This document shows, in pieces, positions 1 through 12,623 of a DNA stretch of 64,000 nucleotides. The DNA comes from Todiramphus chloris collaris. Lineage: Eukaryota; Chordata; Aves; Coraciiformes; Alcedinidae. How positions within the stretch are numbered: position 1 is the first letter of the stretch; every line of letters starts with the position of its first letter. The stretch spans positions 33,801,766 through 33,865,765 of the forward strand of contig JANVCC010000021.1 of NCBI GenBank assembly GCA_025345505.1, in the 5' to 3' direction. The translations under genes were made by a program, and so were the position numbers. The notes under the pieces were generated by a model, which saw nothing but the letters and a program-made list of their open reading frames with translations, did no database searches and was not told where the DNA came from.

Positions 1-560
1 GTCTATATCATTGATGAAAATATTAAATAGTATTGGTTCCAGTACAGACCCCTAAGCAACACCATTTGTCATTGATTTCCATCTGGACTTCAAGCCATTA
101 ACACTACCCTCTGGATGCCACCACCCAGACAATTCCTTATCCACTGAACAGTACACCCATCAAATCCATATGTCTTCGATTTAGCAAGTAGGGCGTTGTA
201 GGGAATGTGTTAAAGGCCTTGAACAAGTCCAGACAGATGACAACCATAGTTCTTCCCTTGTCCACTGATGTAGTCACTCCATTGCAGAAAGCCACTAGTT
301 TTCTGAGGCAAGACTTGCCCTTAGTGAAGCCATGCTGGCTGTCTCTTATTATGTCTCTGTCCTCCATGTGTCTTACCAGAGCTTCTAGGAGAATCTTCTC
401 CATGATCTTCTTAAGCACAGAAGTGAGGCTCACAGGTCTGTATTTCCCAGGATACTCCTTTCTACCATTTTTTAAAAAGGTGTGTAATGTTTCCCTTCTT
501 CCAGTCACCAGGGACTTCACCTGACTGCCAGGACTTTTCAAATGTAATGGAGAGTGGCTT
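1..560 (-). mobile_element. CR1 LINE fragment, reverse-transcriptase region, 5'-truncated, runs off the window
   Basis: Translated on the minus strand, this stretch gives core reverse-transcriptase (RT) text of CR1 non-LTR retrotransposons: YRPVSLTSVLKKIMEKILLE, then DSQHGFTKGKSCL, then a DLFKAFNT version of RT motif A. Towards position 1 the frame breaks, but GGGIQRVV and a decayed start of the region before the catalytic DD motif are still readable. Near position 470 an A-run causes a frameshift: upstream residues fit the family ([17 protein letters not shown]) only in another frame. Similarity fades near 560, which I take as the 5' truncation. The 3' part lies left of the window. Several stops and frameshifts mark it as an old dead copy. 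The family call is secure; the right boundary is approximate. Confidence 0.92.
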
Positions 561-1583
561 ATATCTGGATAGATATCATCATAGTGATAAAGGACAAAAA
601 GCACAAAAGGGCTTAGATAGAATTTGGGAGTGTGGACCCCTTTAACAGCTATAAGACCCTAAATGTTTCATCTGTTTATATTTTCACTGGTAAATTTCTT
701 AGATGGCCTGGGACAAGGCTACCTTCTGAATCCTTATGTTCTGAAGGACCTGATCCGAAAAACACATGAGTACCACCTAGAAAGAATATTTTTGCTATCA
801 AAATACAGATGATCTTACTGGTTTTGTTAGCATCTTAAAACAATGGCCACATAGTATTTCTATTATTATTATTATTATTACTACCAGTATTATTTTATAG
901 TTGTTGTTTTATTTATTGAATATTTGTGTTTTAATATCTAGCTTAAATCAGTATTCTCATCAGCATAGGAAATTCATAGAACTGCACGACCTCACCCTAG
1001 GAGTGTGTTTTCATTGTGGCTTCCTTCTACTTGCTACAGTCAAAATCTTTTTTTTGAGTGAAGATTGTATTATTTTTAATAGAACTGAAATGTTAACTAT
1101 CTAATCAAATAATTATTAACAGTATAGAGCTAATTATTAAAGAAAAAAAGAGAGCAAAGTAAATAAATTTATTCTTACAACGTCTCCTTGGTTTTTTGTG
1201 TACCTCAGGGGCTACAAGGAAAGAAATAGAATTCAGCAGTATGATGTTTACTGTCATTATCATGGTTACCTTTCTCTAGTGTCAGGCACTGTGGTGATGC
1301 TGTTCATATGGCTTACTATCAGTTCAGATGCAATTCACACAATGGAGAAAGATCTACTCTAATCTGTCATAGAATTTGCAGTCTTCTTTCAAAATGCTTC
1401 CACAATTCATGCATGTATTCTCATACGTTCCCATTGTTTATTAGAAGGAACATCTGCTACAACTGATGTTGCTGAGTAAAGTCTAAATACTTAGGTGCTG
1501 TTAGGTGGATAGTAATCTTTAGCTGAGAAAGGAATTGCAGTCATTGCTTGTCCACCAGTTTGTTTTTTGTTTTTTTTTTTTTT
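561..1583. other. No gene seen; unique AT-rich sequence
   Basis: A short ATT trinucleotide run lies near 859-880 and a T-run at the right edge. Open frames here are short and have no recognisable domain. I see no repeat family apart from the T-run next to the gap. Confidence 0.6.
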
Positions 1584-1683
1584 NNNNNNNNNNNNNNNNN
1601 NNNNNNNNNNNNNNNNNNNNNNNNNNNNNNNNNNNNNNNNNNNNNNNNNNNNNNNNNNNNNNNNNNNNNNNNNNNNNNNNNNN
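1584..1683. other. Assembly gap of 100 N
   Basis: Exactly 100 N, the conventional length for a gap of unknown size. The left flank is a poly-T run and the right flank a poly-A run, so the assembly stopped in homopolymers. True length and content are unknown. The open frame that spans it is an artefact. Confidence 0.98.
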
Positions 1684-4404
1684 AAAAAAAAAAAACCAAA
1701 AGAACTTAGTTTAATTTGGAATAGAAATCTTTTGCCTTGATAAACTTCCAAATTTCTCACTGAGAATTTTTCATTTTCTGTGTGGCTTTTGTTGTTGTTT
1801 GGGTTTTTTTTTGTTATTTTTTCTAGTGAATATCAGAGTAAACAATGTTTTCAACATGAATAATCAAAATTATGTGCCCCAAAACTCTACAATAGGTATA
1901 GGTTAACCTTGTGGGACTTTTCTGAGGATTGTTTCAAAATGAAATTCCACAGCAAGTGACCCAATTTTGTGAAATACTTTGATTGCACTGGAAACCATAT
2001 ACACTCTGTTATGAAGTAATTAAACATTTAGAGATATGTTAATCTATTGATCGTCCAGATTGCTTTTATATATAATTTTTTTTTTCTTTTTTTTAAATTT
2101 GGTATATTTTAAAGGTTGCTTCAGGATGTAGTGCATCTTATATATTCATGTTATAGCTCTCATGTTTGGAACTGTAAGAGATCATGACTTGTTGCCTAAG
2201 TGTTTCTCTTGACATTGTATCTTCTATACAGTTCAGCTTTAAAATAAGTAAGGTTGTCATATGGCTGCATATGCATCAGTCTGTTCCTGGATAGTCATTT
2301 ATTACAACCATGAAAGAGTTGCCAGCTTTGCTATTAAGTAGGATTAATTTCCTATAAGGTAGGATTAATTTTCAGAAAAGTTGCATCTTGAATTTACTTT
2401 AAATAAACTTATCTTCCTAACATGAAAAATCTATTACTGAAACACCTGTGGTTCTGCTGTGTTCATCATGAAAAGTAAACTGTCAAAATTCCTATTTGAC
2501 ATATGGCTCTCAAACATATCTAAGAATAAATCTTTAGGCATTAAGTTCAGATCTAAGAACTGGAAAACAAAAACATTTTGATTTGTAAAATGAGTACATT
2601 TGATGTGTGAGCCATTTAGAAATAACTGAGGTGGAATTCTTCACAGAATCTACTCCTACATTCATTTTCCTTCTAGAGTGATGCTGACTTAAGTTATGTA
2701 CACTTCTCCCATGTTACTTCTTTTCTCCTCCTTCTGCTATACCTAGATGGCAAATTTCCTAAGGTCTTTATTTCTCCATAAATATCTAAATGAATGCTAG
2801 TATGTCTGTCATATCATTCATTATATTATTTGATATTGGAAAATTACTATTTCCTTCTAATCTTAGTGAAAATATTTCCATTTGCTTTGATTGGAAGGTA
2901 GTTGGGCTCTAAATTCTCACTAGGAAGGACTGTAAGATTTCAATTATTGATAGATACTGACAATTCTCTCAAGAAGTTTAATTCTCAAAGCAAATATAGG
3001 TTATATAGTCTAATATCTCGTACATAAACATTGTTGTGAAGTAATTTTCACATTCAATTTTAAACTTTTTTTTCTGTTGCAGCTCAGTGGAACTCATACT
3101 TTAAACTGTGTTGAGGTAGGCTTCCTACATATTTTAATTTACTTCTAAGAGGAAACAAGCATATTTTTCCAACTTTCTAAAGATCGTTGCAGACAATGAT
3201 GACAGATAATATTTTGTCACTCTAAATGACATTATCCTGCCAGCTGTCTCAGTGGCAAGCAAGACTGTACATCTTGGGAGAAAAAAAGGATAGAGAATTT
3301 TGTTAGCAACGGAGCCATTTATATCCTACTTAGTATTTTTTGCTTATAAACATTACATTAAGAAAAAGTGATGACTATCTAAGCTATTGACTTCATATGT
3401 CTGTGTCTCTACAATCACATTACAATATAAGAAGAAATTAATACAATTTTTTCCACAAAAAGGATTGGACACCACTGGTACTTGCTGTGTCCCAACTAAA
3501 TAAAAAATAGATAACAATTTTTGTCTCTAATAGAAATCCCATTAGCATTCAAGTCAGAAAGAAAACCTACTCTCAGTCTTAATAGGCACATATAAAATCA
3601 ACATGATTGTCCTTTAAAAATTAAAACACTGGCCACAATTAAGCAGAAAAGAGAGATGAATCTAAGAGTAGTGTCTGATCTTGGTGAGAATTTACAAATA
3701 TCCTCATCCAGTTTTAAGTCATGTTGAGAAAAAATGATTCGGGTAACTTCAAAGCAAAATGAAAAAAGGTCATATCATAGTAAAAATGTCTATTTCTTTG
3801 CTTAAAGGGTGGGATAAAATTTACTAGTGTTCATGGAAGTGTTATGTTGAAATATTCATCTATTTATGAAGCTAAGCTTTGGGGACTGTTAGAAGGTTTT
3901 TGTTTCTGCTTCAAGATTTTATTCAGATGAAGAATAAAAACTGAAAATGTCTCTGAGGAAGGGAGAATGATATGCCCTGAGAGGAAAGTAATGTCTAACA
4001 TTAGGTAATGAGAAAGTATTTTCACTATAAAACCTTCTTTCTTAACATAAATTAAAAGACAACATGGTGACAAATGCCCCAGTTATAGTATTTAAATTCA
4101 TGTGTCTATATCCTACCTCATGCTGGGTTACACTTTGTAACTCTAAACTGTTCCTTACATTTTTGTCAAACATGACAATAAAAAGTTCTAAGATGCGCTC
4201 TTGGATGTAAACTTCAAAAGCTTTTCAGCAATGTACCTAGTCAAAAGCAAATAAACACTGGCAAAGCAAAAGACTAACAAGTTTCCACAATTTTAGAAGC
4301 ACTTAATGTTCAATGCAGGACTCTAGCCTTAGATCTTCAGTCTTCTACTGTCATCTTCAACTGTTTCTTAACTCATCTAAGCAATACAGATGCAACGGAA
4401 GAGC
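1684..4404. other. No gene seen; unique AT-rich sequence
   Basis: Ordinary AT-rich noncoding sequence with short A- and T-runs. The longest open frame (3864-4073, minus) has no recognisable motif and biased AT-driven composition. I could not recognise any transposon in it. Confidence 0.55.
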
Positions 4405-4634
4405 ACACACACACAGAACCACACAGGATCATTTAGGTTGGAAAAGACCCTTGGGATCATCATTTCCAATCCTTAGCCCTACTCTACAAGTTCACACCTA
4501 GACCATATCCCCCAACACCACATCTATGCAATGCTTAAACACATCCAGGGTTGGCGACTCAACCACCTCCCTAGGCAGCCCATTCCAAAATCTTACCACT
4601 CTTTTCCGTGGAGAATTTTTTTCCTAGCAACCCA
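4405..4634 (-). mobile_element. CR1 LINE 3'-end fragment, old
   Basis: On the plus strand it reads as the reverse complement of a CR1 3' end: a degenerate octamer tail (acacagaaccacacagg), then the family's ggttggaaaagaccc, catccagggttgg, accacctccctaggcagccc and attccaaaatc. The unit covers the 3' untranslated region and the last codons of ORF2 only, about 230 bp, which is the usual strongly 5'-truncated form. Many substitutions suggest an old insertion. The left boundary merges with a short CA run. Confidence 0.88.
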
Positions 4635-5569
4635 TAGTTATAAATTTACAGGAAGTAAATGATGGAACATTTGTGATTGCTTACTCTGGTAAGCATAGAA
4701 ACTTGAACACTGAATATTCCCATAAAAAAAAAAAAAAAAAAAAAAAAGGATCTGATTGCCAACGCAACCACAACTCAATTGCTGAGAATTTAGTTGATTG
4801 TAGAACAAGCAAGGTGACTATCTATACTGTGAAGATGCTTATGAGTGCCTTTTTATGGATAAAATAGTAAAAATCAACTAGTATTTAGCTTCTGTTGGTG
4901 ATTGAAGGTTGATCTTGATCAGATGAGGAGCTCATCCCACTAGAATAATTTTCTTCAAAGAGGACTTAAATTGCTAGTTCATAAAATCTAATATATATAT
5001 TTTTTTTAATGAAAAATAATTTTGATCAGTAATTTTCAAGTCAGCTGAAGCTTTTCAGGATGAATGTAACCTTTTTTTCCAGTTTTCCTGTATCTTCTCA
5101 TTATAGTAACCATGTATAAAGAAAAGATCGTAAGAAAAACTCAAGCTGCAGATTTCTTTACAGATATTCACATTATAGATAAAACATAGCAAAAAGAGGG
5201 AATCTAAGAGTACAATGCCACATACTTAGTAAATCCTGAGAAGATACCATAAAGTGCAGTAGTCTTTCATGGTTTAATGTCAACTTTTTACCTTCTTCGC
5301 TGATAAGGGAATGAAAATATACAGATTTTGTGACAGGCTGATGTATTTTGACAGGACTTATTTACCAGTACTTTTGTGTTCCTGAGGAGCTTTATGAGTA
5401 TAGGATTTGAATGTATGTTGTGACAGTGTCTAGGCCACTTGGTTCATGATGTTTGATAGGCAGAACTTTTCCTAGGTTTTTCATCCTGAGTTTGGTGCAT
5501 CTATATCAGTAAGGAGTCTTCTGATTTTTATCTGGTGGGTTTTGAGGAAAACACATACTGTTTTAGACT
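4635..5569. other. No gene seen; poly-A tract and unique sequence
   Basis: It contains an uninterrupted A24 tract at 4724-4747 and short T-runs. Nothing else was recognised. Confidence 0.55.
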
Positions 5570-5890
5570 CACAGAATCACAGAGTGTTAGGGGTTAGGTT
5601 GGAGATCTTCAAGTTCAAACCCCCTGCCAGGGCAGGATCATATAATACACCCTACAACCTAATCTACCCTCCAACCTAATCTACCCTAACACAGGTCACT
5701 CAGGAACGCATCCAGGCGAGTTTTGAAAATCTGCAGAGAAGGAGACTCCACAACCTCTCCAGGAAGCCTGTTCCAATGCTCTGTGACCCTTACTGTAAAG
5801 AAGTTCCTCCTCATGTTAAGGTGGATCCTCTTGTTCTCCAGCTTACAAATCTTAGCCCAGATCCCATCTCTTGCAGAGAGCTTTGATTTC
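5570..5890 (-). mobile_element. CR1 LINE 3'-end fragment of a second subfamily
   Basis: Starts with the reverse complement of a CR1 tail (cacagaatcacagag) and continues through ggttggagatcttcaag, gagactccacaacctctcc, aggaagcctgttccaatgc and gtaaagaagttcctcctcat, all CR1 3'-end hallmarks. The wording differs from the copies at 4.4, 39.1 and 57.2 kb, so it belongs to another CR1 subfamily. A short internal duplication (aacctaatctaccct, twice) lies near 5650-5685. The element is truncated near 5890 where similarity stops. Confidence 0.87.
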
Positions 5891-6048
5891 CTTAGGCAGA
5901 GTGGTCATATACAGCTGATTTCTAATTTGTTTTTCAGGCTAGGATATCTTTCAAGGATATTGATCTCAAAATTGTTGACATAAGCTATTACTCATTCTTA
6001 ACATGAAAGAAAACATTCATCTACTTCTCTACCTTCAATGGTGTTTGG

Positions 6049-6116
6049 GGGTGTGGGTGGAAGGTGTGGAGAGAGATCAAGAGAAGGAGGGAGGCAGGGG
6101 GGAGAGGGAGAGAAGT
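6049..6116 (+). repeat. G-rich polypurine tract
   Basis: About 70 bases almost entirely A and G, with G-runs of 3 to 6 (for example ggggg, ggg, gggggg, ggg) interrupted by short spacers. It is an outlier in an AT-rich neighbourhood. Such tracts can form triplex or G-quadruplex structures, but four evenly spaced G-runs with short loops are not cleanly present. Confidence 0.6.
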
Positions 6117-9100
6117 TGGTAGTCAGCTAATCTCCCCAAAATCACAATAGTCTGAGGAGGGAGCATCTAAGAGGACAGAAGAGCAAATGCGTTCTCTTTA
6201 ACTGCTGAAGAGTGGAGAAATAACAATGTACCTTGTTCTGCTTGATCAGATCATTGGGCAACACTTTTGGAGATTTAATCTTGGGTCTGAACATCATATA
6301 GTCTGATATACAACTAAATAAATATTACTGGTCCATCAGTTTCTAGTGACTTGCTTTCATGTCTTCAAAGATGTAAAGACTAATGATGAATATTGCTTAC
6401 TAGATAAGCTATAAAACAGGGAAGGAAAGGAGTAAATATGCACTCATATGCAGAAATTAACTTTTATATTGTCTGATTTTCATCCAACTTCAAGATCTGC
6501 TACCATGACTTTTTTCCCTTTGTTTTGTTTTGGTTTCCTTGCTTTTTATCATGCATTTCCAATAAATTATAAGGTGTTATACCGTTAGAATTAAAGAGTA
6601 ATATGAGGTAGGTGATAATATATACACAGGCACACATCCTTAATAGCTGTTTCTGTGGCTGATATTAAATCAACTAGTAATATGTGAAAGTGTTTCAGGA
6701 TGCAGTAAGTAAAATACCCATGCAATTAGGACTCCCTAATGGTCACCTCATATACTTCTGTATCACAAGTCTGTGTACTTACTTGTAACAAACTGTATAA
6801 AATTATAGGTGTTGAACTATCTAAAGCAATTAGTGTTTTGTGTTGTTTTTCACGCAGTACATTGAACACATAATTTCTTAAATTATATTTAGTTCCTTTG
6901 ATACAAAATACCAAATACCAATATCAAATTAAATATAGTAAAACAAGAGTTAACTCTGCTTAGTGTCAGAGAGCATAGTGATTTATTTCTTATATATTAC
7001 ACTGTTTTCTTTGTTAAATGCCAGAAACATAAATTTACCAAAGGATTAGGATTATCATTTACTTCATCCTCAATTAAATATTTTTCTCATACAATACTGT
7101 TGCTCTTTTTTTCCTGTTAAATTTCTTTTATTTTTTGAGGCACAGAAAAAAGTTCCAACATTCTCAACATACAATTAGCAATACACAATCAAGTTACTAA
7201 GCAAAGAAAACAGTTTTCATTTAATTTTGTAGCTGATAAGAACTTTTCTTGCCCAGAACCTTGCCTTCTCTTTTACAATTCTTTCATCTGTAAATGAACT
7301 CATTTACACATTGATTGTACAAAAGCCATCATTTACATAACAAGGAAAAGCAGGTAAATTTCGGCAGTACCCCACCTACTGTAAAGTATTAATAATATGC
7401 TTCAGCAGTCTTAATTACTTTGGTGACCTTCTTAATTTAACAGATTTGACTTTCCCCATTTGTAATTTTGCAGCAATAATTGGATAACTAGGCAATGCAT
7501 GTACCTAAACAAATTAGGTCTTTTTTAATAAAACTTGATTATTCACAGTTCATTAGACAAAAAGCTGCATTTTAATATTAATTGCAATCATTCTTGCTGA
7601 ATGCTATTCAGAATTAAATATCATGCTTTATTTTTTATGTTAAGTTTATTCAGAACAGTAAAGAGCTGTATACAAATTAATACTGAAATATATTAAAATT
7701 GTAAATATAAATGTATTTATATTTATACTTTGTCCCCAGATCTGTTTTTTGACCTCACTGAGAAATGCCTGTTCATTTCAGTGATAGGGAATATGTTAGT
7801 TTAACATTAATTTTCTTTCTAGTCAGTTCTGCAGCAATTTTGACTTGTAATTGCATCACTGAAAATAATAGTAGCAAACCATATATTGTCCTTAGCTATG
7901 AATAAGAAGGTCTAAAAAGTTATGATTGAATAATGGATTAGTGTGCCAAACATATTTATGAAGGTGGAATTTTTAAATGTATTTTGTATACTATAGCCCT
8001 ATTCCCACTGATATAACTGGAAAAATGTATCACTTCAACAATAAAAATACGAAAGTTCCTGTCCTTAGTACTCTTTTTAAGAACTTGTTTCCTATCAGGT
8101 ATTTTGTTAATTTACACCTATCATACAGGGCTAGTTTTAATGTTCATTACAGGCTTATTCTCAAGATTTAAACTTGTCTGAGATGATACAAAGTTCATGT
8201 TGTGTTAAAAATATTAATATTAAAATAAGAATAGAAAAATGTGGAGAAACACCCCTTTTCACCATAAATCTCACAGTCTCCTCTTATTCAGTAGGTAGAT
8301 TTTGTGAAAGTTTTTCTTATTGTCTGAATATATTTTCTTAACAGTAATGAGTTGTATTGGTTTATGGATATTTTGAGCACTTTTTAAACTTTTCAATATC
8401 TCTAAACAAAGCATGAGTAAAAAAAAAAAAAAAATCCCATGCATCCTATTATTCTTCAAAAATAGAGAAATAAATAAGCATCGCCTGACAACTTTCTCTT
8501 GAGAAGTTTCCAGTATATATTTTTCCTAACTTAACTTTCCTGTGAGCATTCATATTCATGAAGACAAAGGGTCAGTTGCATATATGACTTAACCACAGGA
8601 CATTTTTATCCCAGATTCAGATCTAATTGAGGCAGATGAAATGTGAGCATATCTTGCTTATCCCTGACCTACAATTACTGTCTGTTCTAAAAGCGAGAAT
8701 TAGTTTGGTCACCCTGCTGTCAGCCCAGGGCATCTTCTGACAAGAGATTTCTAATACACTGAACAGCACTTTACATTAAGTGGTACTAATTACTGGGGCT
8801 GGGTAATCAGTTTGACCAGAAGTTGGAAGCTTAACTACAGACTATTTGAGGATTCCAGTTGGAACTGCTGACATAATTGCTACTGTTTATTTTCATATTT
8901 ATTAATTACATAAGAATGGAAAATCTTAAAGACCAAATATTCTCCAGTATGTATCTGTGTATTTAGTTATAATAAACAGTACATTTTAGTTGGTATTTAT
9001 TACAAGAAAGGCAGAATTCAAAATCATTTAATAAATAAGCACTAGGAAAAGTTTGGAGAAAAACCCTAAGGATGTTTCTGCTCCCCCAACTCTGTTCTTC

Positions 9101-11825
9101 CTGAAACATTGCATTGTTGGATGGAAACAAAAGATATCCTTGCAGGAGTGGGAAGAAGACAAGTTCACATTTAATTTTTACCTCTAACTTACCATTTGGC
9201 AGTTATGTATATTTGTGTTGTGATTATTTCTCCATATAGATAAAAGGGATGGTAGTACATGACTTCACAGCATGTTATGTTAATAAGTTTTCAAAGCATC
9301 CTGACTCTGAAGATAGAATCGATTACTCTTAATTAATGTTAGTAGTATTGCTATATTACTACTGTATGCCTTGGGTGGGGGGGAAATTTGGAAAAAATCA
9401 AGTTGCTCTACATTTGTTGCCCCTCGAGTATTTATCATTTCTCTACTGCTTCTACTCTGTTCACATTCTATCCCTAATTTCCAGGTGCCAATATAATGTG
9501 AAGAAGGTTTTTGAAACCTTAGAGGCTATTCTTCTTGGGAGGCCCTAAAGAAGGTTTTTAGGAAATGTATGAATTTGAAGGCATGTAAAAGTATGTTTTA
9601 TTGTTTGTACTGGGTTCTAATTCTTCTGGGGAAGATTTTACAGAAGTTATGGAAAAAAACAGTCAGTGAAAGAAAGCCCCTTGTAGCTGTTGTAATATAA
9701 GTGCGTCGTTATTTAAAAAGGCTTTTATGGTACTCTTTCTTTCCTTACACAGTTGGACACTATACAGATAAAGCACCTGTAAGTGTAGCATAGTTTTGCC
9801 CATTTTCAGGGGTTTCTGCTTTCTGCACCTTACCTGTCTGCTTTCCTTTCCTCTCTCTTTCAACTAACTTCTGTGTGGTGGTTTTCTGGTTTCTCTCTCA
9901 CTCTCCTTTTTGGTTTTGTTTTTTTTTCTTTTTTGTATTTCTGTTTCTCTATGAAAATTAGATCTCTCAGTATAATTCTGCCACTGATTCCCCTCTAAGT
10001 AAACTATTACAATGCAAATTAACAGCAGACTTGAATTCTAAAGGATACTTTGCATGGGATTCATCTGATAAATGCAGATTATTTCAATGTCTCTGCCTGA
10101 GACACTCTAAGCTGTCTTTACATACTGAAATAAGCATTTCTACAACAATATTAATTTTATCCCAAGATAACCATGAACAATAGATCAGGTGCCTTCTACC
10201 CTAAAAGAAAAAAAATCCAGCTTGGCAAAGAGGAACAGTGAGCATGTGGCTTAGCTCTATTAATACTATGAAATGGAAAATCAAAAAATCTGTTCTGTGA
10301 AAATGAAAGATACACTCTGCCTTTGACTGGATAGCACATCAATCAAGCATTTCTAAGTTTCTATCTGTCTTGTACATATGAATCTGAAATTTTGTTGAAT
10401 ATTGGATAAGAACTTTTTTTTTAATAGAATAACAGATCTTGTGATACAAGTTTACAACGCTCACTTCTAAAACAAACAAAATTGTTGTCTCATTTGTTTT
10501 TATTTTCTTTTGTAAAAAATGCCCATCAATGAAAAATTTGTAACTCAGTTCAATTTCCTAAAAATATTAATTCGATATTATTTCAGCTGACATAGTTTAG
10601 CATACCACTTAGACTCCACCTGCTACTCTGGAAGGAAAAAACTATTTCTTTTCATGATGCAAGTGGTTATTTTGAACAAAATTCAGTTTATCTAAAGGTG
10701 GATGTCTATAATAATGTAGATAAATCTGCATTAGAACAACCTAAAGACAGATGGTCCTTCCTATAGGTGCAATAAAAAATGTCTAATGTGTCTGAATTGG
10801 GTCATAGAGGGAAATTAGAAATCTAAATCTGAAATTATGTACTCAAAGATTCCTGGTTTGACTAGTACTTCAGTTTAGAGTTTCCTGAATTTTTTTAATT
10901 ACTCAAATTTCTGCTTTAAAGTTTCACTAGTATCGGAAGTTCTGTTTATAGGTACAGAGGTCTCTTGACAGTGTTGATCAGCTAAACCTGTATCCATCCA
11001 GGTTCATAAAATATTGTTTTCCTTAGGAATTTGGTGCAGAGAGTTAAAAAAAAAAAAAATCATAAGAACGAAATCCTCCACAAAATACAGACACATAAAA
11101 TAAGAGAATCTTTTTAAAAATAGTGCCATATGTGAAATTCTCCCTGCTTAAGATATTAACCAAATTATTATAGCATATGTCCAGTGCCACTCAAAAATTT
11201 ATTTTAAAATAAATTCAGAAGTTTATCTTGCACTCATAGAAAGGAACAGTAATCTAATGAACATTACATTAAAAGCTCTTTAGGAAGGGAGAGTGAGAAT
11301 AAGGTGCAAGGGAGAGAGATGGTTTGTATGCAAATACACAAGGTCATATACTTCAGTGAACTCGTAGTACTCAGATACTATAATAATGCAAGACATGTAC
11401 AGACCTGATATTTTCAAATCCAATGCATACAGGCTCCAAACCTATCACATACATGTAGTGGCAGTGGATGGCCTATTAGAACATTAAGTCTATTCCATCT
11501 TTTTCTCAGGTAAAATAAATCCTTCTATATCTTCCTGACATTTTTTTTTTTTTCTGAATTGTTTCACACATCTTCAAAACTAATGGTTCTACAGCTTTCG
11601 CAACTAGACTCATCTTCTCCTATTTTTGGATGTAGAAAGATCTGAGGTTTTTATTGTTTTGCTTTGTTTTCATCTAGCTTGAAACTTGCTTTATGCAAAG
11701 TGTGTAGCCTTCCTGTTTCTTTGGTGGTCATAAAGAAGAGTTTACCACTATGTGTTCACAGTAAACTTCTACAAATTAGAATTTTTTTATTACTTCTTTT
11801 TTCTTTTCTAGAATGGGAAATTAAA

Positions 11826-11826
<1 letters not shown>

Positions 11827-11868
<42 letters not shown>

Positions 11869-11878
11869 AAAAAAAAAA
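11827..11878 (+). repeat. Long poly-A tract (A41-C-A10)
   Basis: The longest homopolymer in the window. No transposon body or target duplication was recognised upstream, so whether it is a retrotransposed poly-A tail or simple slippage is open. Confidence 0.9.
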
Positions 11879-12560
11879 GCTTTCAACGTAATAATTAGTT
11901 AACTTTGAAAAAAAAAAATTAACTTCCTTGATATTTTTTTAAGAATGTCTTTCAGTAGAAAACTCATTAATATATCTTAGTGAGGGAAAAACATGAGAAA
12001 AAAAAGGAGAGAAATAAACATTTTAACTTCTATTTAGGTATGCTATTTCTAAATATTTCCATTATATGAAAAGAAATCTACAACTGACCTAAACTCTGAC
12101 ACATCTTTTGCAAGTACCATGGAAATATATATTTCAGGAACTATAAAAATAACAAATTTTATCCACAGTATAACACTTGAGATCAGTGGCAAATTGTATC
12201 ACTGTGACTCAAGATGCTAACCAGACCTTTCTAACAACTAAATAACACCTTATTCCTGACAAAGTCTAGTCAAGATGTGCTAACTTGTAGTTCATTTACA
12301 TAGAGAAGGCTAAGAGATTACAGTAGAATAATTTCAGTGTTAAATGAACTCTGAGAAAACAGAAGATGTGTTTTGAATCCACTCATTTAGAGGCTAGGAT
12401 TTAATTTAAGTTACTTGTCTAGCTAAAAAGACACAGAGTAAAAAGCAGCCTAAGAAGGCAATTTAATTTTGTCTAATTTTCAGTTATATGTCAAGGTTCT
12501 ATTATTATATTTACATTATCTCTCCATAGACATCTCAGGCTCAATGCAGTTGTTTGAATG

Positions 12561-12623
12561 CAGGATATTTATTCTATTATTATAATATTCCAGGATATTT
12601 ATTCTATTATTATAATATTCCAG
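12561..12623 (+). repeat. Perfect 30-bp tandem duplication (2.1 copies)
   Basis: The 30-bp unit at 12561-12590, beginning caggatattt and ending tataatattc, is repeated without a mismatch at 12591-12620 and followed by a partial third copy (cag). Perfect identity points to a recent duplication. It also explains the repeated peptide in the open frame across it, which is therefore not evidence for a gene. Confidence 0.95.

Larger units (their letters stand above)
5891..12560. other. No gene seen; AT-rich unique sequence with homopolymers
   Basis: A G-rich purine tract lies at about 6049-6116. A very long A-tract occupies 11827-11878 (A41, one C, then A10). The stretches at about 7200-7900 and 8640-8900 have few long homopolymers and many TAAT/ATTA motifs, the look of vertebrate conserved noncoding sequence, but conservation cannot be judged from one genome. 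No open frame here carries a recognisable domain. Confidence 0.5.

Noticed and set aside
1491..1760. 89-codon minus-strand frame across the gap
   Set aside because: It consists largely of N-derived unknown residues and poly-A-derived lysines.
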